This document shows, one piece after another, positions 43,970 to 51,532 of a DNA stretch of 64,000 nt. The translations under genes and the position numbers were made by a program. The DNA is from Halobacteria archaeon HArc-gm2 (GTDB lineage Archaea > Halobacteriota > Halobacteria > Halobacteriales > Haloarculaceae). Every line of letters starts with the position of its first letter. The first letter of the stretch is position 1. The notes beneath the pieces were generated by a model. The model was not told where the DNA came from. It made no database searches and worked only from the letters and a program-made list of their open reading frames with translations. The DNA lies in NCBI GenBank assembly GCA_025517465.1, contig JAOPKE010000005.1:310001-374000 (forward strand), written 5' to 3'.

Positions 43970-45376
43970 TCAGTCGTCGGCAGCCGCCGCGTCGGCCTCG
44001 TCGACGGTCGCGTCACTCGCACCGTCCGCCGTGGCCCCGTCGGCACGCGGGAAGTTCCCGATGGTGGCCTCGCGGAAGCTCTCCTCGTCGAACTCGATCT
44101 CGCCGCCGAAGAAGTCGACGAGCGTGTGCGTGTCCTTCATCGCGTTCTTCAGGCAGGTCGAGGCGCCCGGCGAGGGCGTGATGTTGAAGATGACGCCGTC
44201 GCCGACGATCTTGGCCTCGCCCATGTCCAGGGACTTCTGGGAGGTGTCGACGATCTGCGGGCGGACGCCGCCGTAGCCCTCGGCGCGCTCGATGTCATCT
44301 AACTCGACGTTCGGGACGACCTTCTGGACGTGGGGGAGGAAGGCGCGCCCGCCGGCCTCCGGGACGTCGTAGACGAGGTTCCGGAGGACGTACGGCAGGA
44401 GGATCCGGTCGGCGAGGATGTTCCCGTAGCTGAGGAACGAGTCGGCACTGAGGCCGAACACGTCGAGGAAGTCCTGAACGGTCTCGTACTCGCCGCGTTC
44501 GAGCGTCGGGACGACCTTCGCCGTCGGACCGAACCGGGTGATCGAGCCGTCGTGGACGTCGGCGTCGCCGTGGACCGCGGCGAAGGGGAGCTTCTTCATC
44601 TGGAGGGTGTAGACCTTCCCGTTCAGCAGGTCGTCGGCCAGGAAGAAACTGCCCGCGACGGGGAGAAGGGACAGGTCCTCGCCGTAGCCCATCTCCTGGG
44701 CGATCTGGAGGCTGTGGGAGCCGGCGGCGACGACCGTGGCCTCGGCCTCGATGAGGGCCTCCTCGGTGTCGATGGTGAACCCGTCGGCGGTCTCCCGGAT
44801 GTCGCGGACCTCGGTCCCAGTGCGTACGTCGACGCCGGCCTCCGCGCGGGCGGCCTCGACGAGGGAGTTCGAGACCATGCCGTAGTCGACGACGTAGCCG
44901 TCGGGCGTCTGCAGCGCCAGCATCGGGACGTCGGGGTCCCGACCTTCGACGACGGCGGGTTCGATCTCGGCGATCTCCTCGCGCCCGATCGGTTCGAGCT
45001 TCGGGAACAGGTCGCCGAAGCCCTCCTCGTGGTAGCGCTCCTCGAGTTCGGCGACTTCGTCCTCGCCGACGGCCAGTACCATCTTCGAGCGCTTGCTGTG
45101 CATCTCACGGTTCGCGTCGACGCTCTCGAGGTAGCCGGCAAGCAGCTCGGCGCCCTCCTTGACGTCTTCGGCCTTCTCCAGGGTGTAGTTCGTCTCGATG
45201 TCCCCGAAGTGCAGCGTCTGTGAGTTGTTCGTGTGGTGGGAGTTGATCGCCGCGATCTCATCCTCCTTCTCGAGTAGTGCGACGCGCTCGACGTCGGTGA
45301 ACTTCGCGACGGTGTAGAGCAGCGACGCGCCACTGATGCCTCCGCCGACGATGACGAGGTCGTAAGTGTCAACCAT
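43970..45376 (-). CDS. FAD-dependent oxidoreductase, malate:quinone oxidoreductase-like
   Basis: The 468-residue protein starts with an FAD-binding Rossmann motif (LVIVGGGISGASLLYTVAKF) and has NSHHTNNSQTLHFGDIETNY, which resembles the substrate-site region of malate:quinone oxidoreductase. Later blocks VAAGSHSLQIAQEMG and FGPTAKVVPTLERG fit the DAO/Mqo superfamily. Mqo passes electrons from malate to quinone on the cytoplasmic membrane face. The last ~25 residues are a low-complexity acidic and alanine-rich tail (DGASDATVDEADAAAADD). L-2-hydroxyglutarate oxidase-like activity is the main alternative. Confidence 0.83.
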   Translation of the reverse strand: MVDTYDLVIVGGGISGASLLYTVAKFTDVERVALLEKEDEIAAINSHHTNNSQTLHFGDIETNYTLEKAEDVKEGAELLAGYLESVDANREMHSKRSKMVLAVGEDEVAELEERYHEEGFGDLFPKLEPIGREEIAEIEPAVVEGRDPDVPMLALQTPDGYVVDYGMVSNSLVEAARAEAGVDVRTGTEVRDIRETADGFTIDTEEALIEAEATVVAAGSHSLQIAQEMGYGEDLSLLPVAGSFFLADDLLNGKVYTLQMKKLPFAAVHGDADVHDGSITRFGPTAKVVPTLERGEYETVQDFLDVFGLSADSFLSYGNILADRILLPYVLRNLVYDVPEAGGRAFLPHVQKVVPNVELDDIERAEGYGGVRPQIVDTSQKSLDMGEAKIVGDGVIFNITPSPGASTCLKNAMKDTHTLVDFFGGEIEFDEESFREATIGNFPRADGATADGASDATVDEADAAAADD

Positions 45377-45526
45377 GGATCCTGAATTGTCCGGCGATAT
45401 CGCAGTCGCTCGATGGTATCACAGTGCGTCTCATACTTAATCCACACTATCTGACATTCTGTTAGAAGGCGTGAAAATGCGAGAGTGTGTCACCCAAAGT
45501 CGGCAGTGCCGGCGTGCGATCGTCGG

Positions 45527-45570
45527 CGTGGACGGGTGCGGGACGTGGACGGGTGCGGGACGTGGACGAG
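45527..45570. repeat. 17-base tandem repeat, 2.6 copies
   Basis: CGTGGACGGGTGCGGGA is repeated exactly at 45527-45543 and 45544-45560, with a partial third copy (CGTGGACGAG). It lies in the 227-base gap downstream of the ferredoxin gene's stop codon. Confidence 0.75.
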
Positions 45571-45603
45571 TTCGTGGCGACCGGGCGGACTCTGGCGGTC
45601 GCC

Positions 45604-45849
45604 TCAGGGGACGATCTGTTCGCCGTCGTCGTCGTAGACGGTGATGGCCTCCACCGGACAGGCCCGCGCCGCGAACTTCGCGTCGAGTTCCGACCCCTCG
45701 GGCACCTCGCGGACGAACAGGCCGTCCTCTGTCTCCTCGCTATCCGTGAGGACTGCTTTGCCGGCGTCCTCGTCCCGCTCGAAGGCGTCCCACTCGGCGA
45801 CGCACTGGAACATCCCGATGCAGGTGTCGCGGTCGTACTCGATTCGCAT
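45604..45849 (-). CDS. [3Fe-4S]-type ferredoxin
   Basis: The 81-residue protein MRIEYDRDTCIGMFQCVAEW... has cysteines at 10, 16 and 64 (RACPVEAI). The middle cysteine of the usual C-x2-C-x2-C group is Met13, so only three ligands remain, which is the pattern of single-cluster [3Fe-4S] ferredoxins; such proteins commonly serve cytochrome P450s or dehydrogenases. It is acidic and has the length of the single-cluster class. The neighbouring Mqo-like gene (227 bases downstream on the same strand) could be a partner, but this is only proximity. Confidence 0.88.
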   Translation of the reverse strand: MRIEYDRDTCIGMFQCVAEWDAFERDEDAGKAVLTDSEETEDGLFVREVPEGSELDAKFAARACPVEAITVYDDDGEQIVP

Positions 45850-45896
45850 TAGTGGGGGATTGGTCCGGACGGCCCTTAGCGTTCGGGATGTGCGCC

Positions 45897-46126
45897 GATA
45901 GACTCACTCCGTTCGTCTATCGAGCCCGGCCTCACGCAGTTCGGCCGGACGCCTGGAGATTCACTGCGTTCATCTCCCGAGCCCTGCGCTCGCTACGCTC
46001 GCGCAGGACGCCTTCGGATTCGCGCTGCTCATCCGATGAGCCCACGCTCACTTCGTTCGCGTGGACGCCGGCAGACTCGCTGCGCTCGACTCCCGAGCCC
46101 GGCCTCACACAGTTCGGCCGGATGCC
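45897..46126. repeat. regular array of eight hairpins with 11-base loops
   Basis: Eight consecutive hairpins alternate with linkers GAGCC and GACGCC (last one GATGCC). Stems and loops in order: GATAGAC-TCACTCCGTTC-GTCTATC; CGGCC-TCACGCAGTTC-GGCCG; GGAGAT-TCACTGCGTTC-ATCTCC; CTGCGC-TCGCTACGCTC-GCGCAG; TCGGAT-TCGCGCTGCTC-ATCCGA; CCACGC-TCACTTCGTTC-GCGTGG; GCAGAC-TCGCTGCGCTC-GACTCC (degenerate); CGGCC-TCACACAGTTC-GGCCG. Every loop is exactly 11 bases. The stem sequences differ but seven of eight are perfectly paired. The array lies between the REC-PAS-GAF gene (3' end at 46139) and the ferredoxin gene (start 45849). Confidence 0.9.
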
Positions 46127-46138
46127 GACCCGGCAGTG

Positions 46139-47389
46139 CTACCCGCCGTTCTCGAGACGGTCGAAGGTGGCGGCGACGGAGCGGGCGAGGATGCCCACCA
46201 GGTCGCGCTCGGCGTCGTCGAACGTCCGCGGAGTGGTCGAACCGATGGCGAGCAGGCCGTGCTCACCGAGCGGATACATGAAGAGAGTCTCGAAGGCGTC
46301 GGTGACGGCGTCCTCGCGGTCGCCGTACTCCTCGACGACGCGGGGGTCGCCCGCCTCGAAGACGGTCATCTCGACGGCCCAGTCGGGGAGCGGCGAGACG
46401 CCGGCTTCGAGGCCCGCTTTCTCGGCGATGCGAGTGGCGTTCTCGGTGGCGGCGAGCGGGGCGAGGCTGTCGCCGCCGGAGTCGTACTCCCAGACGACGG
46501 CGACGGACTCGTCGAAGACGTTCTCGACGACGTCGAGCGCGACGTCGGCGACGGTCCCGCGGTCCTCGGCGACGAGCAGACGTCTGGTCGCGTCGTGGAG
46601 CGCTTCCAGGCGCTGTTCCCGGCAGTAGCGGTCGGTGACGTCACGGAGGACGACCTGCGAGGCGCGGACGCCCTCGAAGACGACCGGAGCGGCCTGGCTC
46701 TCTACCCTGCGAATCTCGCCGTCGAACCGGCGGAGGCGCCAGGAGAGCCAGCCGGCGGGCTCCCGGTCCCGGAGCACGCGGTCGACCCGGTCGGCCAGGC
46801 GCTCGCGGTCGTCGGGGTGGACCAGCGTGACCGGGTCGCAGCCGTACACCTCGGCGGCGTCGGCGGCGCCGGCGAGTTCGACGAGTCGCTCGTTCGCGTA
46901 CCGGATCGCCTCGCCGTCGTGGACGAGGATGGCGTTCGGGGAGCTCTCGACGAGCGTCTGGTAGCGGGACTTCGTCTCGGCGGCGGCCTCGACCGAGCGC
47001 CGGTGGGCGACGGCGTTGCGGATCCGGTTGGCGAGGACGGCGTACTGGTCGGTCCCGGTCCCTTTCTGGAGGTAGTCGGTGACGCCGGCCGAGATGGCCT
47101 CGCTGGCGATCTCCTCGCTGCCGCGGCCGGTGAAGAGGACGAACGGCAGCGTCGCGTCGAACTCGCGGACCTCACGGAGCAGGTCCAGGCCGTCTCGCTC
47201 GGGCATCTCGTAGTCGCTGACGATGCAGTCGACGTCGCCGTCGAGGACGTCCAGCGCCTCGGCGGCGCTGTGGGCGACCTGCGTCTCGAACGCGCCGTCC
47301 CGACGTTCGAGATGCGTGCTGGTGACGGCCCCGAGGTCGGGGTCGTCGTCGACGAGGAGAACCCTGATCGGCTCCTCGACAGTAGCCAT
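46139..47389 (-). CDS. REC-PAS-GAF signalling protein without kinase domain
   Basis: The 416-residue protein starts with a receiver (VLLVDDDPDLGAVTSTHL; phosphoacceptor Asp in CIVSDYEMPERDG; FVLFTGRGSEEIASEAISAG), nearly identical in its core to that of the sensor kinase at 18106. A PAS domain (LVESSPNAILVHDGEAIRYA) and a GAF domain (ATRRLLVAEDRGTVADVALD ... MYPLGEHGLLAIGSTTPRTF) follow, and the protein ends there. No HisKA/ATPase and no bacterio-opsin-activator HTH are present. It would receive phosphate and ligand signals, but its output must be through protein contacts. ATG 47389 begins the receiver domain. Confidence 0.87.
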   Translation of the reverse strand: MATVEEPIRVLLVDDDPDLGAVTSTHLERRDGAFETQVAHSAAEALDVLDGDVDCIVSDYEMPERDGLDLLREVREFDATLPFVLFTGRGSEEIASEAISAGVTDYLQKGTGTDQYAVLANRIRNAVAHRRSVEAAAETKSRYQTLVESSPNAILVHDGEAIRYANERLVELAGAADAAEVYGCDPVTLVHPDDRERLADRVDRVLRDREPAGWLSWRLRRFDGEIRRVESQAAPVVFEGVRASQVVLRDVTDRYCREQRLEALHDATRRLLVAEDRGTVADVALDVVENVFDESVAVVWEYDSGGDSLAPLAATENATRIAEKAGLEAGVSPLPDWAVEMTVFEAGDPRVVEEYGDREDAVTDAFETLFMYPLGEHGLLAIGSTTPRTFDDAERDLVGILARSVAATFDRLENGG

Positions 47390-47459
47390 GACATCGGGGT
47401 AGGACCGTGGCGGGTTAATTTCTTGTGGCCGACTAGCACACACCGGGAAGGGGCGACAG

Positions 47460-47465
47460 TTTAAA
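47460..47465 (+). promoter_or_regulatory. TATA box of hel308
   Basis: GTTTAAACGG has TTTAAA centred about 29 bases before ATG 47492. The spacing fits a leaderless hel308-cgi121 transcript. Confidence 0.55.
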
Positions 47466-47491
47466 CGGCGGGAGGGGCAAAGGTCGCCCTA

Positions 47492-50005
47492 ATGGACGTC
47501 GCGGATCTGCCGAGCGTGCCCGACTGGTTACCCGACCACCTCCGCAACGAGGGGATCGAGTCGCTGTACCCGCCCCAGGCCGAGGCGGTCGAAGCCGGCG
47601 TCACGCGGGGACAGAACCTCGTCGCGAGCATCCCCACCGCCAGCGGGAAGACGCTGATCGCGCAACTGGCCATGCTCTCCGCTATTGCCGGAGGCCCCGC
47701 CGAGGGAACCAGCGACGAAGCAGCGGACGACGAGCGGGCGGCCGGCGGGACCGCCCTCTACATCGTCCCCCTACGCGCGCTCGCGAGCGAGAAGAAAGCC
47801 GAGTTCGAGGAGTTCGAGCAGTACGGCCTCGACGTCGGCGTCTCGACCGGCAACTACGAGTCCGAGGGCGGGTGGCTCGCCAGCAAGGACGTCGTCGTCG
47901 CGACCAGCGAGAAGGTGGACTCCCTGGTCCGCAACGACGCGCCGTGGCTCGAAGACCTCTCCTGCGTCGTCACCGACGAGGTCCACCTCGTCGACGACGG
48001 CGAGCGCGGCCCGACACTCGAAGTCACGCTCGCGAAACTCCGCCGCATCAACCCGGACATGCAGACCGTCGCGCTGTCGGCGACCATCGGCAACGCCGCC
48101 GAACTCGCCGAGTGGCTCGACGCCCACCTCGTCGATTCGGACTGGCGCCCCATCGAACTCCAGAAGGGCGTCCACTACGGCCAGGCGCTCCACCTGGAGG
48201 ACGGCAGCCAGAGCGAACTCCCTGTGCGGGGCAACGAGAAGCCCACCGCCGCCATCGTCCGCGACACGCTCGAGGACGAGGGGTCGACGCTCGTCTTCGT
48301 CAACTCCCGCCGGAACGCCGAGGCGGCGGCCCGCCGGCTGGCCAACACCGTCGAGCCGTACCTCTCCGGCGAAGAACGCGAGAAACTCCAGGGCGTCGCC
48401 AGCGAGATACGGGACGTCAGCGACACCGAGACGAGCGACGACCTGGCCGACGCCGTCGCGGGCGGCGCGGCCTTCCACCATGCAGGATTGTCGCCGGGCC
48501 ACAGAGAACTCGTCGAAGACGCCTTCCGCGACCGGCTGCTGAAGGTCGTCAGCGCCACCCCGACGCTCGCCGCGGGGGTCAACACGCCCAGTCGCCGCGT
48601 CGTCGTCCGCGACTGGCGCCGCTACGACGGCACCGCCGGCGGCATGCAGCCCCTCTCCGTGCTGGAGGTCCACCAGATGATGGGCCGGGCCGGTCGTCCG
48701 GGTTTGGACCCCTACGGCGAGGCCGTGTTGCTGGCAAACAGCCACGACGAACTCGACGAACTGTTCGAGCGCTACGTCTGGGCCGACCCCGAACCGGTCC
48801 GCTCGAAACTCGCCGCCGAGCCCGCCCTCCGTACGCACCTGCTGGCCACCGTCGCCAGCGGGTTCGCCCGCTCGCGGCAGGGCCTGCTCGACTTCCTCGA
48901 CCGGACGCTGTACGCCACCCAGACCACCGAGAGCGGCCGGCTGGAGGCCGTCGTCGACGATGTACTCGCCTACCTGCAGGTGAACGACTTCCTCGAACGC
49001 GAGGGTGACGAACTCTCTGCCACCTCGCTGGGCCACACCGTCTCGCGACTCTATCTGGACCCGATGAGCGCCGCCGAGATCATCGACGGCCTGCGGGAGT
49101 GGGAGCGGACCGCCGGGCAGCAGGAGACCCAGTCGCCCCACGACAGACGGGCGGCTGCCGATGCGGGGGATGCCGACGCGGACGGCGAGCCGCCGGGCTT
49201 CACGACCGCCAGCGACCTGGTATCGGACGACGATAGGAGAGCCGGCGACGAGGACGGCGACGACGACGAGATCCCGGACCCGACGGCGATGGGGCTGTAC
49301 CACCTCGTCTCGCGCACGCCGGACATGTACCAGCTCTACCTCCGCTCGGGCGACCAGGAGGAGTACTCGATGGTCGCCTACGAGCGCGAGGACGAGTTCC
49401 TCGGCGCGATGCCCTCCGAGTACGAGGACAACCGCTTCGACGACTGGCTCTCCGCGCTGAAGACCGCGCGCCTCCTCGAAGACTGGGCCGACGAAATCGA
49501 CGAGAACCAGATAACCGAACGCTACGGCGTCGGCCCGGGCGACATCCGCGGGAAGGTCGAGACGGCCCAGTGGCTGCTCGGCGCCGCCGAGTCGCTGGCC
49601 AGCGAACTCGACCTCGCCGCGACGCCGGGCGTCCGGAAGGCCCGAACGCGCGTCGAACACGGCGTCCGCGAGGAACTGGTCGACCTGGCCGGGATTCGCG
49701 GCGTCGGTCGCAAGCGCGCCCGCCGGCTGTTCGACGCCGGCATCGAGACCCGCGCCGACCTCCGGGACGCCGACAAGCCCGTCGTCCTGGCCGCGCTCCG
49801 TGGCCGCGAGAAGACCGCCGAGAACGTGCTGGAGAACGCCGGCCACCGCGACCCGTCGATGGACGGCGTCGAACCCAGCGACGACGTCTCCTACGAGCGA
49901 CCGGACCGAAGCAGGAGCGGTGGCGACGGCGGAACTACCGGGGCCGGCACGCCTGCAGCGGAGGCAGAGGACGACGAAGACCAGGCCAGCCTGGGTGACT
50001 TCTGA
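47492..50005 (+). CDS. hel308: ATP-dependent DNA helicase Hel308
   Basis: The 837-residue Ski2-like 3'-5' helicase acts on stalled replication forks. It shows the Q-motif region (LYPPQAEAV), Walker [11 protein letters not shown] (45-54), DEVH (162-165), [12 protein letters not shown], the motif IV-VI region with [19 protein letters not shown] and [18 protein letters not shown], a winged helix, the ratchet and a C-terminal helix-hairpin-helix ([20 protein letters not shown]). Haloarchaeal copies carry an acidic insert (about 550-590), present here as [20 protein letters not shown]-terminal acidic tail ends near [12 protein letters not shown], resembling PCNA- or RPA-contact tails. The stop codon overlaps the next start by one base (TGATG). 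Confidence 0.95.
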   Translation: MDVADLPSVPDWLPDHLRNEGIESLYPPQAEAVEAGVTRGQNLVASIPTASGKTLIAQLAMLSAIAGGPAEGTSDEAADDERAAGGTALYIVPLRALASEKKAEFEEFEQYGLDVGVSTGNYESEGGWLASKDVVVATSEKVDSLVRNDAPWLEDLSCVVTDEVHLVDDGERGPTLEVTLAKLRRINPDMQTVALSATIGNAAELAEWLDAHLVDSDWRPIELQKGVHYGQALHLEDGSQSELPVRGNEKPTAAIVRDTLEDEGSTLVFVNSRRNAEAAARRLANTVEPYLSGEEREKLQGVASEIRDVSDTETSDDLADAVAGGAAFHHAGLSPGHRELVEDAFRDRLLKVVSATPTLAAGVNTPSRRVVVRDWRRYDGTAGGMQPLSVLEVHQMMGRAGRPGLDPYGEAVLLANSHDELDELFERYVWADPEPVRSKLAAEPALRTHLLATVASGFARSRQGLLDFLDRTLYATQTTESGRLEAVVDDVLAYLQVNDFLEREGDELSATSLGHTVSRLYLDPMSAAEIIDGLREWERTAGQQETQSPHDRRAAADAGDADADGEPPGFTTASDLVSDDDRRAGDEDGDDDEIPDPTAMGLYHLVSRTPDMYQLYLRSGDQEEYSMVAYEREDEFLGAMPSEYEDNRFDDWLSALKTARLLEDWADEIDENQITERYGVGPGDIRGKVETAQWLLGAAESLASELDLAATPGVRKARTRVEHGVREELVDLAGIRGVGRKRARRLFDAGIETRADLRDADKPVVLAALRGREKTAENVLENAGHRDPSMDGVEPSDDVSYERPDRSRSGGDGGTTGAGTPAAEAEDDEDQASLGDF

Positions 50006-50505
50006 TGAAGCTCGTCGAGGGAACGGCGACCGTGGACGACGTTGACGACTTCGTCGAGCGACTGGGCGCCGTCGGCGACGAGCACGGCGTTTCGGTCCAG
50101 GCGTTCGACGCCCGCTACGTCGTCGACCGCGAGCACCTCGAACGCGCCGTCGAACTGGCCGACCGCGCCTTCGCCCGCAACGACGCCATCGCCCGCGACC
50201 GGAGCGTCGAGATTCTGCTCTACGCCGCGGGCCGGCGCCAGATCAACCGCGCGCTGGAGATGGGCGTCGACGAGGGCGAGACGCCCGTCGTCGTGGTCGT
50301 GCACGATGCCAGTGGCGATGGCGACGAATCGGGAGCCGTGGCCGTCGTCGCCGACCTGCTGGAACCGGCCAGCACTCTCGGAGAGTACGACGACGAGCGT
50401 GTCCGCGAGTTCTTCGACGTCGGGGACCGGGAACTGGCGGCGACGGACGGCACCCTGGCCGACCTGGTCCGCGAGCGCGTCGCGCTGTTGACCGTGGAGA
50501 AGTAG
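50005..50505 (+). CDS. cgi121: KEOPS complex subunit Cgi121
   Basis: The 166-residue protein is the KEOPS subunit that binds the tRNA 3' CCA end and Bud32 for t6A37 synthesis. It has the Cgi121 pattern: VQAFDARYVVDREHLERAVE, AFARNDAIARDRSVEILLYAAGRRQI and NRALEMGVDEG. A glycine/aspartate-rich loop (ASGDGDESGAV) is a halophile insert. It is translationally coupled to hel308. The remaining KEOPS genes (kae1-bud32, pcc1) are not in the window. Confidence 0.9.
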   Translation: MKLVEGTATVDDVDDFVERLGAVGDEHGVSVQAFDARYVVDREHLERAVELADRAFARNDAIARDRSVEILLYAAGRRQINRALEMGVDEGETPVVVVVHDASGDGDESGAVAVVADLLEPASTLGEYDDERVREFFDVGDRELAATDGTLADLVRERVALLTVEK

Positions 50506-50520
50506 TCGGGAGGAGCCGCT

Positions 50521-50991
50521 TCAGTTTTCGTCACCGAGGACCTGCCCGTGTTCGTCGATTTCGCCGGCGACCACGCGCGTCGACGAGATGCGCTCGCCGT
50601 CGTCGGCCAGGACGTACGGGACGAGAATTCCCTCGATTGGTTCGAGGTCGCGTGCCCGGCGGTTCGTGTTGATGTCCGCCAGCTCCTCGGCCGTCTCGGG
50701 CGAGGTGACCAGTGCGTCGATAGAGGGGTCGGTCGATGCGATACCGTGCTCGTCGTCGAGGGTTCGAATCTCGACGTCGCGGCCCCACTCGTTCAGGGCG
50801 TCGAACTCTTCCCGGACCGCCGCTGTGCGGTCTTCGAGCGACGGGACCTCGCGCGTGCGAGACGACGTGGCCATCTCCTGGCTCGTCACCGCGACCAGCA
50901 CGCCCTCGTCGCCGTACTGCAGGGCGTGCTCGAACAGGTTCCGGTGCCCGTCGTGGATGGGACCGAACGTCCCCGCGACTGCGACTTTCAT
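50521..50991 (-). CDS. coaD: archaeal phosphopantetheine adenylyltransferase
   Basis: The 156-residue nucleotidyltransferase makes dephospho-CoA from 4'-phosphopantetheine and ATP. The N-terminus MKVAVAGTFGPIHDGHRNLF contains the GxxHxGH nucleotide-binding motif (H13, H16), and ISSTRVVAGEID holds the ISSTR sequence of the family. A cytidylyltransferase-like fold of this length and sequence is the archaeal CoaD type. It is convergent with cgi121 across 15 bases. Start at 50991 puts the HxGH motif at its normal position. Confidence 0.93.
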   Translation of the reverse strand: MKVAVAGTFGPIHDGHRNLFEHALQYGDEGVLVAVTSQEMATSSRTREVPSLEDRTAAVREEFDALNEWGRDVEIRTLDDEHGIASTDPSIDALVTSPETAEELADINTNRRARDLEPIEGILVPYVLADDGERISSTRVVAGEIDEHGQVLGDEN

Positions 50992-51082
50992 TCTCGTGAC
51001 GACGGTTCGCTCGGAGAGGGGATAAGAATCGGGTCGGACGTGGATGATCTGAGTACGAAACTGCCGGAGCAACCTCTGCAAA

Positions 51083-51434
51083 CAACAAGAAAGCCCCCGG
51101 GCGTTCACGGGCTGCGAACCCGCCTGCGCTCCTCGTTGACGCTGTCGTTCGAAAGGCGCGCAGCTCCTTTCGTGATGACGAGAGAGCTTCGCTCTCTCGA
51201 ACCACGGTGCTTGACGGTTCTCGCTCCGTGAACGCCCGGCCCCTTTCAGTTCCGCCCCGTGGATCATCCAGTGGGTGGGACTGAAAGGGGCGCCCAGGTG
51301 GCCGAACCCCGGCGAAGGTGAGCCGAGTGCAACGAGGCGAACGTCGGAAGACGAGCGAAGCGAGTCTTCCGGAATAAGCACCGCAGGGAGCGCAGCGAGC
51401 CGCGGGAGGTCAGCCGGACGGGGCTTTCTTGTTG
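51083..51434. repeat. long palindromic element, copy V (subfamily B)
   Basis: Perfect 15-base ends CAACAAGAAAGCCCC (51083-51097) and GGGGCTTTCTTGTTG (51420-51434) define the element. Inner arms GCCCCTTTCAG (51239-51249) and CTGAAAGGGGC (51281-51291) enclose about 31 bases. The left half has a side stem GGGCGTTCACGG (51099-51110) with CCGTGAACGCCC (51226-51237), whose loop contains the hairpins GAAAGG/CCTTTC and CGAGAGAGC-TTC-GCTCTCTCG. The right half has CGGAAGAC-GAGCGAAGCGA-GTCTTCCG (51345-51371), an 11-base-loop hairpin. It lies between divergent coaD and the OYE gene. Confidence 0.88.
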
Positions 51435-51532
51435 GTAGTGGCGTCACCGAGTTCAGTTGCGGCGATCGAACCAGCTTGAAATTCCCGTAGCCCCACCAGC
51501 CTTACCACCGGACCGGGCCGTATCAGAAGTCG

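Noticed and set aside
45897-46126. CRISPR array
   Set aside because: Although units are regular, each unit is a self-complementary hairpin with variable stems and a constant loop, whereas CRISPR repeats are constant and spacers unrelated. No cas genes are present.
47771-49846. A 691-codon minus-strand frame
   Set aside because: It is antisense to hel308, whose helicase motifs are intact.
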